Shown in pieces: positions 46,010-57,209 of a stretch of 64,000 nt of DNA; the first letter of the stretch is position 1, and every line of letters starts with the position of its first letter. Source of the DNA: Cryptomeria japonica (lineage: Eukaryota > Streptophyta > Pinopsida > Cupressales > Cupressaceae); contig NC_081409.1 of NCBI RefSeq assembly GCF_030272615.1, positions 880,247,220 to 880,311,219 on the forward strand, read 5' to 3'. The translations under genes and the position numbers were made by a program. The notes beneath the pieces are model-generated. The model ran no database searches. It had not been told where the DNA came from and was given only the letters and a program-made list of their open reading frames with translations.

Positions 46010-46270
46010 CTATGATACGCTACAGAATAGACTTTATGCGCTACAAGATAACCAGGATGCGCTATCGAACATACCTGACGCACTGAACTATTTTCTGAAT
46101 GCACTACCTTGTTATTCTTCCATGCTGAGACCTACAGGAAAATGTTAGAAAGATGATGCGCTAAGATATGTCTGCACATGCTAGGGAACGAGTCCCATGC
46201 ACTAAATAGTGAGTCAGATGTGCTGGAAGATTAACCAGATGCGTTAAGGGATGTTCCCTACTTGCTAATT
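46010..46270 (-). repeat. Motif block 2 in E leader, next to the 5' LTR
   Basis: About eleven copies (ATGCGCTACA, ATGCGCTATC, ACGCACTGA, ATGCGCTAAG, ATGTGCTGG, ATGCGTTAAG). It ends about 87 bp from the LTR edge. Confidence 0.85.
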
Positions 46271-46356
46271 TCTATTTCCCGCATACCTGCAAAAGTGATT
46301 TATTTTTAAAAACCGATTTGATTAATGGGGTAGTGCCCCATGGTGGGCACCAGAAA

Positions 46357-48023
46357 TGTGTGTAGGAAAAGCGAGTCAATGAAACTTAAAATGTGAAAAT
46401 GTGGTCTCAAAGAACTTGTTCACACACCCACATGACTTCTTGGTGCAAGTTATGAAGTCATGAAGAATGACTCAACTTCCCAAGGTAGGTTTCATGGTTC
46501 TTTATCTGACAAGGTCCCTCAAGCCAATGCTTTTGCTCTCAAATCACAAAGCAAAGTGGCTTAGGGATGACGAATGCAAGAACGAGGGATACTTTAGATT
46601 AATTGTACCATGAAATGCATCCTATCTATGCATGATTTTATAAATGAAGTAAACTAGATTATAAGATGACAAGGTTAGTAGCAATACTATCCTAACTATG
46701 CATGATAACAGGTTAGTACTCAAGGATCATTGAGAAAAGTGGCTTACAGATGAAAAATGCAAGAACGAGGGATGCTTTTGATTGATTTTAACATGAATGC
46801 ATCCTATCTATGCATGATTATATAAATGCAATAAAATAGATTATAAGATGACAAGATTAGTATAAATACTATCCTAACATGATATACTAGTTAATGATTT
46901 AAGCTAATGATAAAGGAAATAATCTAAAATTCTTATTAGATTAATTCCTATTACAAAGAGAAGCTAGATGTATTGATAAATTTGAGCATAAATGAGATAC
47001 TAAAAGCTTGCATGGATCCTTAAAATAGAGGAATGAGAACTCTATTTATAGTGAAAATAGGGCAATGGATGGTCAAGATTGAAGGAGTTAATCAAGGGTC
47101 AGGATTGAAAGTTATCAATTCATGTTTACAATTTTCACTAATGAAATGGTGACAATTGTCAACATAGGAGTCCTTGAGAGGAGATGAAAGAAGCATTAAA
47201 TGCTTGAGAAGACCTCATGGTTACCTTAGAAGGTAAGGGTTAAGGTTAGGTTAGGGTTATCCAATGGATAAAGATTTTACCCAAGGGATAAACTCTTTTG
47301 CAAAGGTTAAATGGGTAACCATGGTCAAAGCAATGAATGCTTGATGAGACCCCTAGGTTAGATGAAGGTTAAGTTAGTCAAAAAGTCTCTAACCATGCCA
47401 CTAATGGTTAGTTGACCATTAATGTTTTGAAGACTTTGGGGACAAATTTGTAAGAGTCCTTCCAAATTTGGGGGTATTCAATTAAGTTGGCTTGTTGAAG
47501 GCATATAGGCTTTTAATGCCTTTTGAAGACTTTACTCCAAATTTGAGAAGTGACCTCCTCAAATTTAGGGAAAGGGGATAATGAATGGGTTTGGGTTAAT
47601 TGATTAGGATTAGATGGATTCTAGAAGAAATTAGCAAGAGGGTTAGGATGCAAGTGGGAGATGTAGGAAAATGCAAGTGGGTGAGGGAAAATAGAATTAA
47701 TTAAAATAAATTGATTTATTTCAATTGTGGTTGCAAGTTGGGAAATTAAATAAATTAGATTTATTGAATTTGGGGTAAACTATTAATTAAATGTAAATTT
47801 AATTAAAAGTAAGAAGAAGGGATTTAATTAAATAAAATGATTTATTCAATTTAATGATGTAAAGGGCTTTAGTGAATTTAACTAAATAAATTGAATAATT
47901 TATTCAATTTAAATAGAAGAATGTGGATGATTGAATTAAATTAGATTTAATTAAATAGAGGAATGGGAATAAAATGAACATTTAATATCCATTTAGGAAT
48001 ATGATCATTTTTATATGTCTACA
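46357..48023 (-). repeat. 5' LTR of element E (1,667 bp)
   Basis: On the plus strand it runs TGTGTGTAGG ... TGTCTACA and matches 29271-30755. It is about 180 bp longer because of an internal tandem duplication (offset about 183 bp; GTGGCTTA words at 46556 and 46739). The minus-strand TATAAATAG box is at 47050-47042. GGAGC follows at 48024-48028. Confidence 0.93.
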
Positions 48024-48265
48024 GGAGCAGTAGACTCCAATAACATTTCTCACTAAGGTTTTTCTCATCTTGGGTTTTCCTTATATATGTTGGTGTTATG
48101 TGATGTCCCTTTCATGTGTGATTACATTTGTGATCGGCTCCCTTCTAACCGGTATGTATGCTTTCTATTAGATCTGATAACCGGTATACACACATAGAAT
48201 AGATAAAGGGAAAAGTTTTTAAATCACTTATTTACCCCCCTCTCAGTGGCACATTGTGTCTAACA
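48024..48265 (+). repeat. 5' LTR of element H, piece 3 (end)
   Basis: After the E target duplication, the H LTR continues with two AACCGGTAT words and ends ...GTGTCTAACA, just before a copia-type primer site. The three pieces add up to about 2.5 kb. Confidence 0.83.
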
Positions 48266-48322
48266 ATTGGTATCAGAGTCTAGGTTCCTAGTTAGACAAG
48301 CTTTCTCCAGCTTGGGTAGATT

Positions 48323-50221
48323 ATGGCTTAAGGACACAATGGTATGTTTAGTGTCAATCCCAGCTCGAGTATTTAATGGTTCAAACTATTCCATTTGGAG
48401 TTGTAGAATGGAAGTCTACTTATTCTTTTTAGGGTATGATGTCTAGATGTATTTTGTAAATGGCTTCTCCAATAAAGTCAGTCCTCTCACCGATTCAGAT
48501 GTAGAAAGAAGAAACCAGTGTAATAATGCAGCAATGAAGGTTATACTCTGTGTGTTATCAAATAATGTCTCCTCATAGGTGGACAGATGTAGATCAACAA
48601 AAATATTATGGGATAGATTGAAGAAGCTCTATGGAAATGAGCCTACTACTGCAGAACCAACTTGTGAAGATAGGATGTGAAATGCATCTCATGTATCTGA
48701 AGATGATGAATACAGATCTATTTGTAGCCACAACAATGATGAAGGAACTCACCTTTTCATGGCTCAAGAATTAGAACATGAGAGGCACACATCTGAGAAT
48801 GATCATGCATATCACTGCTATTGGTAAGATGTGTTTGGTAGTGATAGTGAAGGAGAAGAAGAAGAACCAGAAGTTGATCTTGAAGGAGAACTTATAAATG
48901 CACTTGAAGAACTTAGTAGAGTGAGGAATGAATACAAGTTATTCAAGAATGTTGCAGTTGTGGAGCAGAATCAATTGATCAAATGCCTTGAAGAATTGAG
49001 AAATGTGTCTCAGAATTAAAGAATCAACAAGATGACACCAAGGTGTGCCAGTGTAGGGATCTAGGTTTTGAGATAGAAGTCAAGAATAATGAATATCAGC
49101 AGTTGATAGGAGAAATGGAGATTCTCCAAAATGACCTTGAGAAATGTCAGGATGAGCTCAAGGTGAGAATCTGGTTTGATGGAAGCAGTGATGCCTTGGA
49201 AAAAATGTTGAAAAAGGAAAAGCATGCCAATGACACTGAAGGATTAGGACGTGGTGCCGGTGAATGCTCCACTAGCAAGAATGTCCCCCACAATAATATT
49301 TTATTTGTCTCTTCTAATGGAGATAACAAGGGACATACCTTCATTATCTTGAATACTCCCTGGAAGAAGGTGGATCTAACCATAACTAGTGAAGACATGC
49401 AGACAAGGATGAAGACTGGTGCTACAAGAAGGAGAAACAATGCAGATCCCAAAGGAAAAGGGAATATGGGAGAAGATAGTTTCACCGAAAGCAAGAACAT
49501 GAGAAGACAACAAAGAAGGCCTCCTACTGGTATAAGACAAGGAAATACTACCACCCACAAGAAAAAGTAGGTGTAGGAAAAGAATAGATTAGATGGGAGA
49601 GTTGCAGAGAATGAACAACCTAGGATCCATCCCCGGAGAAGCAGAAATGGAGATGCCAAATCGGTAAGATCTCCCCATGCATGACAGAATAAGTTTGTAA
49701 GTTATAAACCTTCCTTCTTCGGTTATTGCTTTGCATGTAATGGTTATGACCATAGGGAAGAAGAATGTAGAAAGGGATCTAGAAGGGACAATCTAGGATC
49801 TCATAGAAATCATACATATGAGAAAAATATATCAAGGAGTAGAAACATGCATAATTCCTCTCTCGGTTATGCAAATAGGGTTTGTTATAACTGCAATCGA
49901 TTTGGCCATAGAGAGTTTGAATATAGGAAGGACCTACAATCATATGGAAGCCCGTATAGCAGCTATGCTCAACATAGAAATGGATACAGAGCATATGAGA
50001 GACAAAAAATTACATGGAACAAAAGTAGAAGAAGTTTTGTTCCTACAAGACCAAGTGGTCCACTAGTTCCGGTAGCATATTACAATGGCATGACTAGAGG
50101 AAGATGGTCTAACCAGTTTCACAAAAGGTTCCCCAATCATGAGATTGGCATGGATGTTGTGTGCTACTATAGCACTACTTCTGGTTATGAGGCAGAATCT
50201 AGAAATGGAAGGACCCATTAG
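48323..50221 (+). pseudogene. gag: Copia gag of element H with two zinc knuckles
   Basis: Decayed plus-strand gag. The N-terminus reads VFNGSNYSIWSCRMEVY and then LWDRLKKLYGNEPTT, the copia gag (UBN2-type) pattern. An acidic coiled-coil-like stretch (48831-49019, DLEGELINALEELSRVRNEY; 49043-49200, EYQQLIGEMEILQNDLEKCQ) follows, then GSSDALEKMLKKEKHANDTEG. A basic region follows, with a first zinc knuckle CFACNGYDHREEEC near 49728 and a second, CYNCNRFGHREFEY near 49885, whose last Cys is Tyr. Several stops and at least two frameshifts are present. The two knuckles and coiled coil match SIRE-like gag. It would package RNA. Confidence 0.85.
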
Positions 50222-51642
50222 TAAAAGAAGGTAAGACCTACTCCCAAGACTGAAATTGGGAAGAAAAGTGAAGTCATGCAGTTATGAAGGAAGAAAGAGG
50301 AGAATAGGACCTTGGATTGGCATTATGCATTTAATGTAGAGGTAATATATCCTAAGGCTTAAAGAAGATGCATGGCCTTAGGGAGAGTCATGCATTGACC
50401 TTATTATTCACCCCCTTAGTGGAAGAGGACAAATAGAGGAACAAGTTGCTACCAGTATGAAGGAAAGAAATGAGAAGATAAGTGTGTATAGTGGATGCCT
50501 TGACAACACACCTACAGGTGAAAGATGCATCACTACTGCATGTGTCAATGGTTGAAAAATTTGAAATTGGGATCAGATGCAAATTGACACAAAATGTCAG
50601 GAGTTACAGAAAGATGTTCTGGTAGTGACGATGGACCGGTACAAGAAACCAACATGTGCAGGATATTACCAGTAAGAATGCTAACAGGTACTTGTAGGTT
50701 ATGTAAGACAATGAGGTTTGAGATCATTTCATTAGCCTCGGTAGTATGAAATGAGGAGTTTATGTCTCAGGTGGTGCTGATAAAGACCTGAATGATATAT
50801 GTTGGCCCAATTGTTGATCATGTAGGCTTGCATGTTTTGGGCTAATTAGTTTGATGATTGATAATGATATTGTATGGCAATGTGTACACCTAGGATCATG
50901 TCAGAAGTTATGATGATGATTGTGGAACTGAGAGATCGTTAGATTGATCACATATGCACAAATCAACCAGTATAAAGGATAAGTTGACTCTGGTTTTGAA
51001 CTTGATAGGTAATGAGATCCTGAGATGTATGAATCAGGGGGAGTTCAAGTGCTCATGATGATATACCAGCATGCTTGAAATTATGGGCGTATTGGCTAGA
51101 TCAACTACAAAAGATGGAAATTATTGTTGGAATACCCAAAAGAATTTCATGATTAAGGGTATCTACTTTCCCAATTGGTAGCACTCATAATACTATCACA
51201 TTTGATTCTTATGATCAATTGGTATCAAAAGGGTGATGATGTTGTTTCACTGGTAGGTATGTTTTATTCACTGACACATGGGCCTTCAATTGGTTTCAGT
51301 CTTGCATATGCATTAGGGTTCTGGTTTTCATATACACTTGGTTGCTGAAAAATTGGTGTCAGTTGATGGATGAGCCCTCCATCTCAAATGTTATGATTTG
51401 AGAGGATGCAAAGCAAGGAGGAGAAGATATATCCAATAGAGAAAAAGGGGAGAAAAATTCTTTGTCATTACCCTATAGACACAAGGAGGAGAGAAACCTT
51501 GGTAATACCTTGCCATTGTTGTCATAGTGGGAGAAATTTTTGTAGTATGTCGCATACTACATGTGTGAGAATCCATGGATCATACAAAGGGGGAGAGAGA
51601 ATATGTAGTATGTCAGATACTACATGTGTTGACATCAGTGCC
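50222..51642 (+). other. 3' non-coding region of element H
   Basis: This is where an autonomous copia would carry protease to RNase H, but no such domain is found in any frame. Near the end is a pair of 24-bp direct repeats (TAGTATGTC(G/A)(C/G)ATACTACATG) at 51543 and 51607, each following a GGGGAGA purine run. An 84-codon frame at 51406-51660 spans them, but its Cys-rich repeats come only from these repeats. Confidence 0.7.
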
Positions 51643-51654
51643 AAAGGGGGCGAT
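51643..51654 (+). other. Polypurine tract of element H
   Basis: AAAGGGGGCGAT directly before the LTR start TGTTGACATTG. Confidence 0.8.
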
Positions 51655-53034
51655 TGTTGACATTGTGTTGTAATTGATGTCAACCAGTATAGGATGGTTG
51701 CTGGTATAAGAGATGTATGTGCAACACTATCATTGGTGCATACCGGATGTGATGTCATTGATGTCACCTATCTTAGTAGGTCACCAGTAAGGGAGATAAT
51801 TTCATTCATCTCAATGCCCATTAGATTCAGCGGTACACAAGCTAGTGTTTGACTTGTTTTGAAGATATGGAAAGAAGACCGATATGATATAACAACTGGT
51901 ACATGATGACATCTATAAGAGAGAAAGATGTTGATCGGTTGATTGTGATGAAGAGGGGGAATGTTATCTAAATCACATCAACATTGGAAGAGAAGTATGT
52001 GCAAGCCACCAATATGTTGTGTGGATGAAGAACAACAGGACTCCCACTGGATAAAGATGCAATCACCATTTGAAGAGATGACTAACAGTGAATGTACCCC
52101 AACCAGATCACATGTGCTTCTTTGAACATATGTTGCTCAAATAGGGAGGCCACATTGGTGAATTGCAGGATGCATATGACAAGGATCCACTCCCACTGGT
52201 AAGTGGAGCTTATCTCCTATCATGCCTAGAATGCATCATAGTCTTGGAGATAAGAAAAAAGAGTTAAAGGAAGATGATTGAAGGCTCACATTGGATGAAT
52301 TGGTGAAACACTAAGTTGCCTTAGGTGTATTAAGATCAAATATGTGTATCAGATTTACAAAGGTAAACATGATGTGTTGCCAGTACAGAGATTGAAGGAT
52401 ATGTTTGTCAGCTTAACAAACTAGTTGGGATATGGTCCAGGCTGATGATGAAGAAGGAAAGGCTAAGAAACTATAGATAGAGAATGCAATTGGTATGCAA
52501 ATGCCTCAAATAGAAATAGTTGAAGGTTGATGATATGGTGTCATCAAGGGTACCTACTGGTAAGTATGAAAACTAGTAGGAGAGCAAAGAGGCTAAGTGA
52601 TGTGCTCATTCATGATGAACATGAGTATATGGTGGATTGATATGTTTGGAAACTAGCAAAGGTGCTCCACCAGAAGAGAACAAGAGTGCAAGGGTGATGA
52701 CAGACCGGTTAGGGTATAACCGAAAGAATCTATGAACCAATAGATAACCTAGGTGAGTGGTTGGTTCATTATCCTATCCAAATCGACACATATGGCTTAG
52801 CTAAGGTGGATGTTGACTAAGGGTCCACGTGTAGGTGAATGTGTTTTTGGCAAGGTAGATGGTGATAGGTCAACATTTACATCAATAGCGTGTTTCATAG
52901 TTTGAGGTGCAGAAGAGTGTGGCTCGAGACTGATCAGAGGATAGAGACCTAATTGGATGACTTCATGATGAAGGTCAAGTGTCCAGGTGCTGATCAGGAT
53001 AGGTGAAGCTATCTGCATGATCGCTTCAAAGGTG
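51655..53034 (+). repeat. 3' LTR of element H, truncated
   Basis: Matches the 5' LTR pieces 18375-19048 and 27655-28390 in order with no insertion between them, so it shows the D empty site (TTAGGTGTATTAAG near 52321). Similarity is lost near 53034, where the leader of element I begins, so about 1.1 kb of LTR is missing. Confidence 0.87.
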
Positions 53035-54684
53035 TATACTTAACCGAGTGAACCAAGAAGATAGCCTAAGAACATAATGAGAGATATCAAGTGTATACGC
53101 TCACTATAAATTGACCAAGCAAACATGAAAGATCTGGAAAAGACATGCAATAAGATAGCTCTTGATTGACAAAGACAAAACCTCGTACGATAGTTTAAGG
53201 ATTCCCAGACAATAATTTAGGTAGTGCCGTATGATAAACTAGGAATACTATACAAAAATTTAGAGACAACCATACGATAACTGATAACAAAGAATTTATG
53301 CCGATATGACTCATTGAACAATTTAGATAGAGTAGAATGATGAACTAGATTTCTCGTACGACAAACTAGGAAACTCGTATGACTTATGACAGAGCAGAGA
53401 CAAATTTCTAACTTTGACAGATTTTTAACCAACAATATTTGATATTTTAGTTATGTTTTCTAGTTTTAGATGTTTCATTTCAGTGCTAAGGATGAAAACA
53501 CAACAAACACACGATATGATAAGTGACCTCAAGCACAACATGCTATATCCTAAGGAAGTTGGCTGAGAGAGAAAACCTTTGCTTTCAAACTTCTACTAAA
53601 GGTACACACCCAATAGCTAATCAAAATACACCCACTGAGTCTCACGCAATGGATTCTCAATGCCATATTATCCAACTCCAAATACTAATGGGGCCACGAT
53701 ATGGCAAGTGTCTTGGGAGAGTTACTATCTCTTTTGCACAAAGATTATCCCCCTTTCGGAGGTGAACCGGGTAGCTTCTATCTTAGGGTTCGTAATAAAT
53801 ATTTTTGTTTGGAATTACCCCTTCCAGTCACGCAAGCATGATTGAGGCCTATAGCCCAGCAAGGTACCGAAAGAAGAAGTAATCATGCAAGTGTGATTGA
53901 GATCATGAGGCCCTACTAAATTTTTGATATGAGAGATCTCAAAAGAGAAAACTCAAATAATCCCATCCTCCAAGACTTTAATCCCGAGAGGCCTATTTTT
54001 TAGAGTGAGTCAGAAAGCTTAGGTCTAGCTATAGTCACTTGGGTCGTTCTCACAGGGTGATTACTTTTCCCACTATGATAGGCCCGCTAAAGGTATTCAA
54101 ATCTCAAAGATAGAAGTGCTTCAAGGGTTAGGATTTTTTATTGTCCATACAGACAAGAGAATACTCTCCTACCTTTTAGACAACTTCACAAGCATAGAAA
54201 ACAAGATTGTTCATTTACTAGTAACAAGTTAAGTGTTACTAGAAAAATTTAAGAAGACGCAAAGTTTGGTTGAGTTTCTTTAGGCAACCTGCAAATGAAA
54301 TACATTAATAATCATGTTGTTTTGGAGTAATTGATTCTTTGGAAAGTGTAATCTTTGACAATCATCCTGTAAAAACTAGTAAGGCTGCTAGAAAACTTAC
54401 AAACATACTAGGGTTAGCATTACAGATATCAAATTTCAAGCACAAAAATGCTAAAATGCAATCTAGTTTGAAACGACAGAAGTAGAAAATCATATGATTT
54501 TTCTCACTTGATAGTACGAGTATTCCCACATACCCGCACAAGTGCACAAAGAAACTCGTATTGTTCTATAAAGGTACTCATACAAGATTCTGAAGAAGAT
54601 ATGGCCATAAACCCATGAGATTGAAGATTTTGATGATGCAAGAGGCCAAAAATGATATTTTAGGCTCCACGATGGGTGCCAAAA
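53035..54684 (-). other. Leader of element I with two motif blocks
   Basis: The motif is CTCGTACGATAAACTAGGAA and shorter variants. Block 1 is 53185-53390 (about seven copies) and block 2 is 54505-54590 (three copies), ending about 95 bp from the LTR. The middle has conserved boxes TCACTTGGGTCGTTCTC (54035-54051) and GGCCCGCTAAAGGTATTCAA (54081-54100). No gene is seen. Confidence 0.7.
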
Positions 54685-55788
54685 TGTCGTGAGTGTGAAG
54701 TAGGGTACCTGTAGCCACAACACAAACACTCAATAGATCATTACAAGCATGGTTATAAAATTGAAATCGAGTGAAAGATAAACCATGATAAAGTGACCTA
54801 TCACCTCCTAAGAGATGCAAGTGTGGATTTTCTCTTAGATCTAGATGAGTAATCCTAGTGACTTGACAACCCCAAGATGGAGGATTTAAAATGATATGAT
54901 GTGCAAGATAGATGAATGCATGATTAAACTAGATTGATCAAAGAAGCTAATTATGCTAATGATATACATTGATTATGCTAAATGATAATGCAATTAAGCT
55001 AGATGAGAGATTGATTAGGCTATCTGATTAAACAATTATGCTAGAATATGATCAAATTAAGCTAGATATAAGATGCAATTGCCTATAATAATAATGCTTG
55101 AGATGGGATGGGATAGGATGGGATCCTTTGTTCTATAAAATGGGGTATATTTATAGGATTTCCAAGGCCAAGGGTGAGGTGGCAGGAATCAACAGTCAAG
55201 ATTGAATCTGAAGATATCAAGGGTCAAATTCGAGGAGGGAGGGACACTTGTCATCTCTATGGTGACAAGTGTCAAGGGATCTTGCTCACAAAAGGGAAAG
55301 TGTCCAAGGGAGGAGACATGTGGCATAAGTGCCATGCATCTCAAGGGGAGAATATTCAACCCATAGGAGGTTAGGATAAGGAGGTTAGGATAGGGTTAGC
55401 TAAACCGAGCATTAGGTGGAATGGGTTAGGTTAGGGGGTGGTTAGGTTAGGTGGTTAAAAGTTAGGAGCTATGTGGGAAATTTGAATTTAAAAATTCAAA
55501 TAATAGGAAAAGGCTAATTAACTTTCAACAACTCATAAATTGATTTGTTTTAATTGATTAGGAGATTAAAAGAATGGATCAAATGGGGGAGCATTAATTA
55601 ATTCAGATTAATTAATGAAAGGGGACTATTGAAATGAACTTATTAAATAAATCCTTAGATTTATCAATAAGCAGGTGGATGGGGAATTTAATCAAATTGC
55701 TAATGAATTCAATTAAATTGGGAAGGGGGATTAATTAAATAATTTCTTATTTAATTAATTATCTTCAGACTATTTTTTGGTGTATACA
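54685..55788 (-). repeat. 5' LTR of element I (1,104 bp)
   Basis: On the plus strand it runs TGTCGTGAGTG ... GGTGTATACA, giving TG...CA ends next to the primer site. The U3 side is rich in TTAATTAA words as in B and E. No partner LTR is in the window. Confidence 0.75.
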
Positions 55789-56798
55789 ATAGTTACAATA
55801 ATTAGAATACTGGATAGATTGACATTCAAATAAAGAACCTGCTTGTGGTTAGTGATATTTTCCATCACTAAGATACTTTCCCTTTTATGATGTAACCTTT
55901 CAAATTTTATCAAGAGGTGTATTTCAATTCTAGCACACCCTCTAAGACACATTCATGTTGAGATTAGTGATAATACAAAATTTAAAATTTCAAACATGAT
56001 CCAATTTAGTTCTTATCAATTTGAAATAGAATATAATTTCAACTATTTTACATATTTTTTTAATTCTAATAATTTTTTTAAATTACTTTAAAACAAACTA
56101 TTTTAATAAATCCCCATATAAAAATATATTTAATAAATTACATATATTTTTTATATAATTAAAAAGTTATTATAGATTTATTTTTTCCTTACATAGTTTT
56201 AAACTAAAAAGGTCAGTAACATTACCATTAAACATATCGGTCATATTGTGAGTTTATACACATTGTACAATAATTATTGCTTTTATTTAAAGTAGGAGAG
56301 TATACATGTACATAAAGCGTTGTTCATATCATATACACCATTTAAAGTTATAAAGATGGATATAATGAATAAGAAACATCTTGGTGGATAATTGTAGAAC
56401 CCATATTCAATATTGGTTGTAGCTAATTTGGTTTTAAAAACATCATGATTTATGCATAATATGAAAGTATTTTGACCAATAGATGTCAGTATCATTTTGA
56501 AGCCAAATTAACCACGTCCCTCAATGTCATAGATTAGGAAGAAACCCCTACTAGGTATATTACCATATAAGGACCTTCACTATTGTTTAGAATATCATGG
56601 ATTAGATGGAAGAAAAACACATGTATTACATTATCAAAGAGAACTCAAAAACTACTCACGGTTGATTCACACTTTAAACAAGCAAAAAACCTAGATCATA
56701 GTAAGACACATGACAATGGTTGCTCTGAGGCCTCCAACCACCACCCATGGTTTTGAATTGTTAGCTTTCCATAATTTATTCCAAAGGCTTATAAGAAG
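55789..56798. other. Unassigned AT-rich DNA left of element J
   Basis: No element or gene is recognised. It is strongly AT-rich (especially 56000-56200) with no frame over about 70 codons that looks real. It is the insertion target of J and may be old host DNA or an unrecognised decayed repeat. Confidence 0.5.
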
Positions 56799-57209
56799 TG
56801 TTGGTGTATGTGGACAACTAGTTGTACTTGTCTAATCTCCCTTGATGCATTTTCTTCAACTACTCCAACCACCGCATTCACTCCTCTTTCTTGTATCTTC
56901 TTCTACTCCATTTTTGATGCATCTAGATGATTCATTTTAGGCACACATTCTAGAAGCCTCTCTCATAGCTGTGAACAAGGCTCTATTTAAAAAAAGATCT
57001 TAAATGTAATACTTTGTATTTGGGGGTACAAGGTATGGAAAACTCTATCCTCATGAATGAATGTATAATGCAAAAGTGAGCATGTACAACTCTGTTTTGT
57101 GAAGGCATTAATATAAATTGTCATATAATATGTTTTGGCAATAATATAAACTATTTGTCTATTATGATATCTCTATTTTTCTGCAGTCTTGTGTTCTTTC
57201 TCCCTTACA
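56799..57209 (+). repeat. 5' LTR of element J (411 bp)
   Basis: Runs TGTTGGTGTATG ... CCCTTACA. The primer site TGGTATCAGAGC is at 57213-57224, three bases after the end, a perfect 12-base initiator-Met-type site. Confidence 0.95.

Larger units (their letters stand above)
43773..46356 (-). other. Leader of element E
   Basis: 2.6 kb with no credible gene. Motif block 1 lies at 44150-44500 and block 2 at 46010-46270. The middle contains the conserved boxes CCACTTAGGTCATTCCC (45174-45190) and GCCTGCTAAAGGATTTAAA (45243-45261), also seen in B and I. The primer-site candidate is at 46352-46335 (minus strand TGGTGCCCACCATGGGGC). Confidence 0.8.
29271..48023 (-). mobile_element. Element E: 18.75-kb Tat/Ogre-like Ty3 retrotransposon with antisense PMD gene
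   Basis: Two LTRs, a GGAGC target duplication, primer site, polypurine tract and a full minus-strand order of ORF1-like, gag, protease, G-patch linker, reverse transcriptase, RNase H, a second RNase H and integrase identify an autonomous-type Ty3 element. The second, archaeal-type RNase H, the extra upstream ORF and the size are known traits of the Tat clade (Ogre, Grande and relatives). Between integrase and 3' LTR lies a 5-kb region with a plus-strand plant-mobile-domain pseudogene. Stops and frameshifts throughout mean this copy is dead. Confidence 0.94.
48024..53034 (+). mobile_element. Element H: gag-only Ty1/copia retrotransposon, main body
   Basis: This holds the LTR end, primer site TGGTATCAGAG at 48268-48278 (complement of initiator Met tRNA, the usual plant copia primer), gag, a non-coding 3' region, a polypurine tract and a truncated 3' LTR. 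The 5' LTR lies scattered at 18375-19048, 27651-29270 and 48024-48265 because D and E inserted in it. The interior is only 3.4 kb and has no protease, integrase or polymerase. Gag resembles the SIRE/Maximus type. Confidence 0.85.
53035..55788 (-). mobile_element. Element I: Ty3 5' LTR and leader fragment
   Basis: Minus strand: LTR 55788 to 54685, primer-site candidate TGGCACCCATCGTGGAGCC (54681-54663), then 1.6 kb of leader ending at the broken H LTR. No gag is present, so it is truncated. The leader plan and conserved boxes place it with B and E. The junction at 53034 looks like a deletion or illegitimate join rather than a clean insertion, because neither element has its proper end there. 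Confidence 0.78.

Noticed and set aside
48268-48278. Initiator-Met tRNA-like word (also at 57213-57224) considered as a tRNA gene
   Set aside because: Only the 3'-end complement is present, placed just after an LTR, so these are primer binding sites.
49147-49659. 170-codon minus-strand frame
   Set aside because: It is a shadow of the H gag coding strand, with hydrophobic composition typical of the complement of a Lys/Glu-rich gene.
51406-51660. 84-codon frame with repeated Cys-rich units in H
   Set aside because: The repeats come from a 24-bp DNA duplication near the polypurine tract, the frame runs into the LTR, and it matches no family I recognise.
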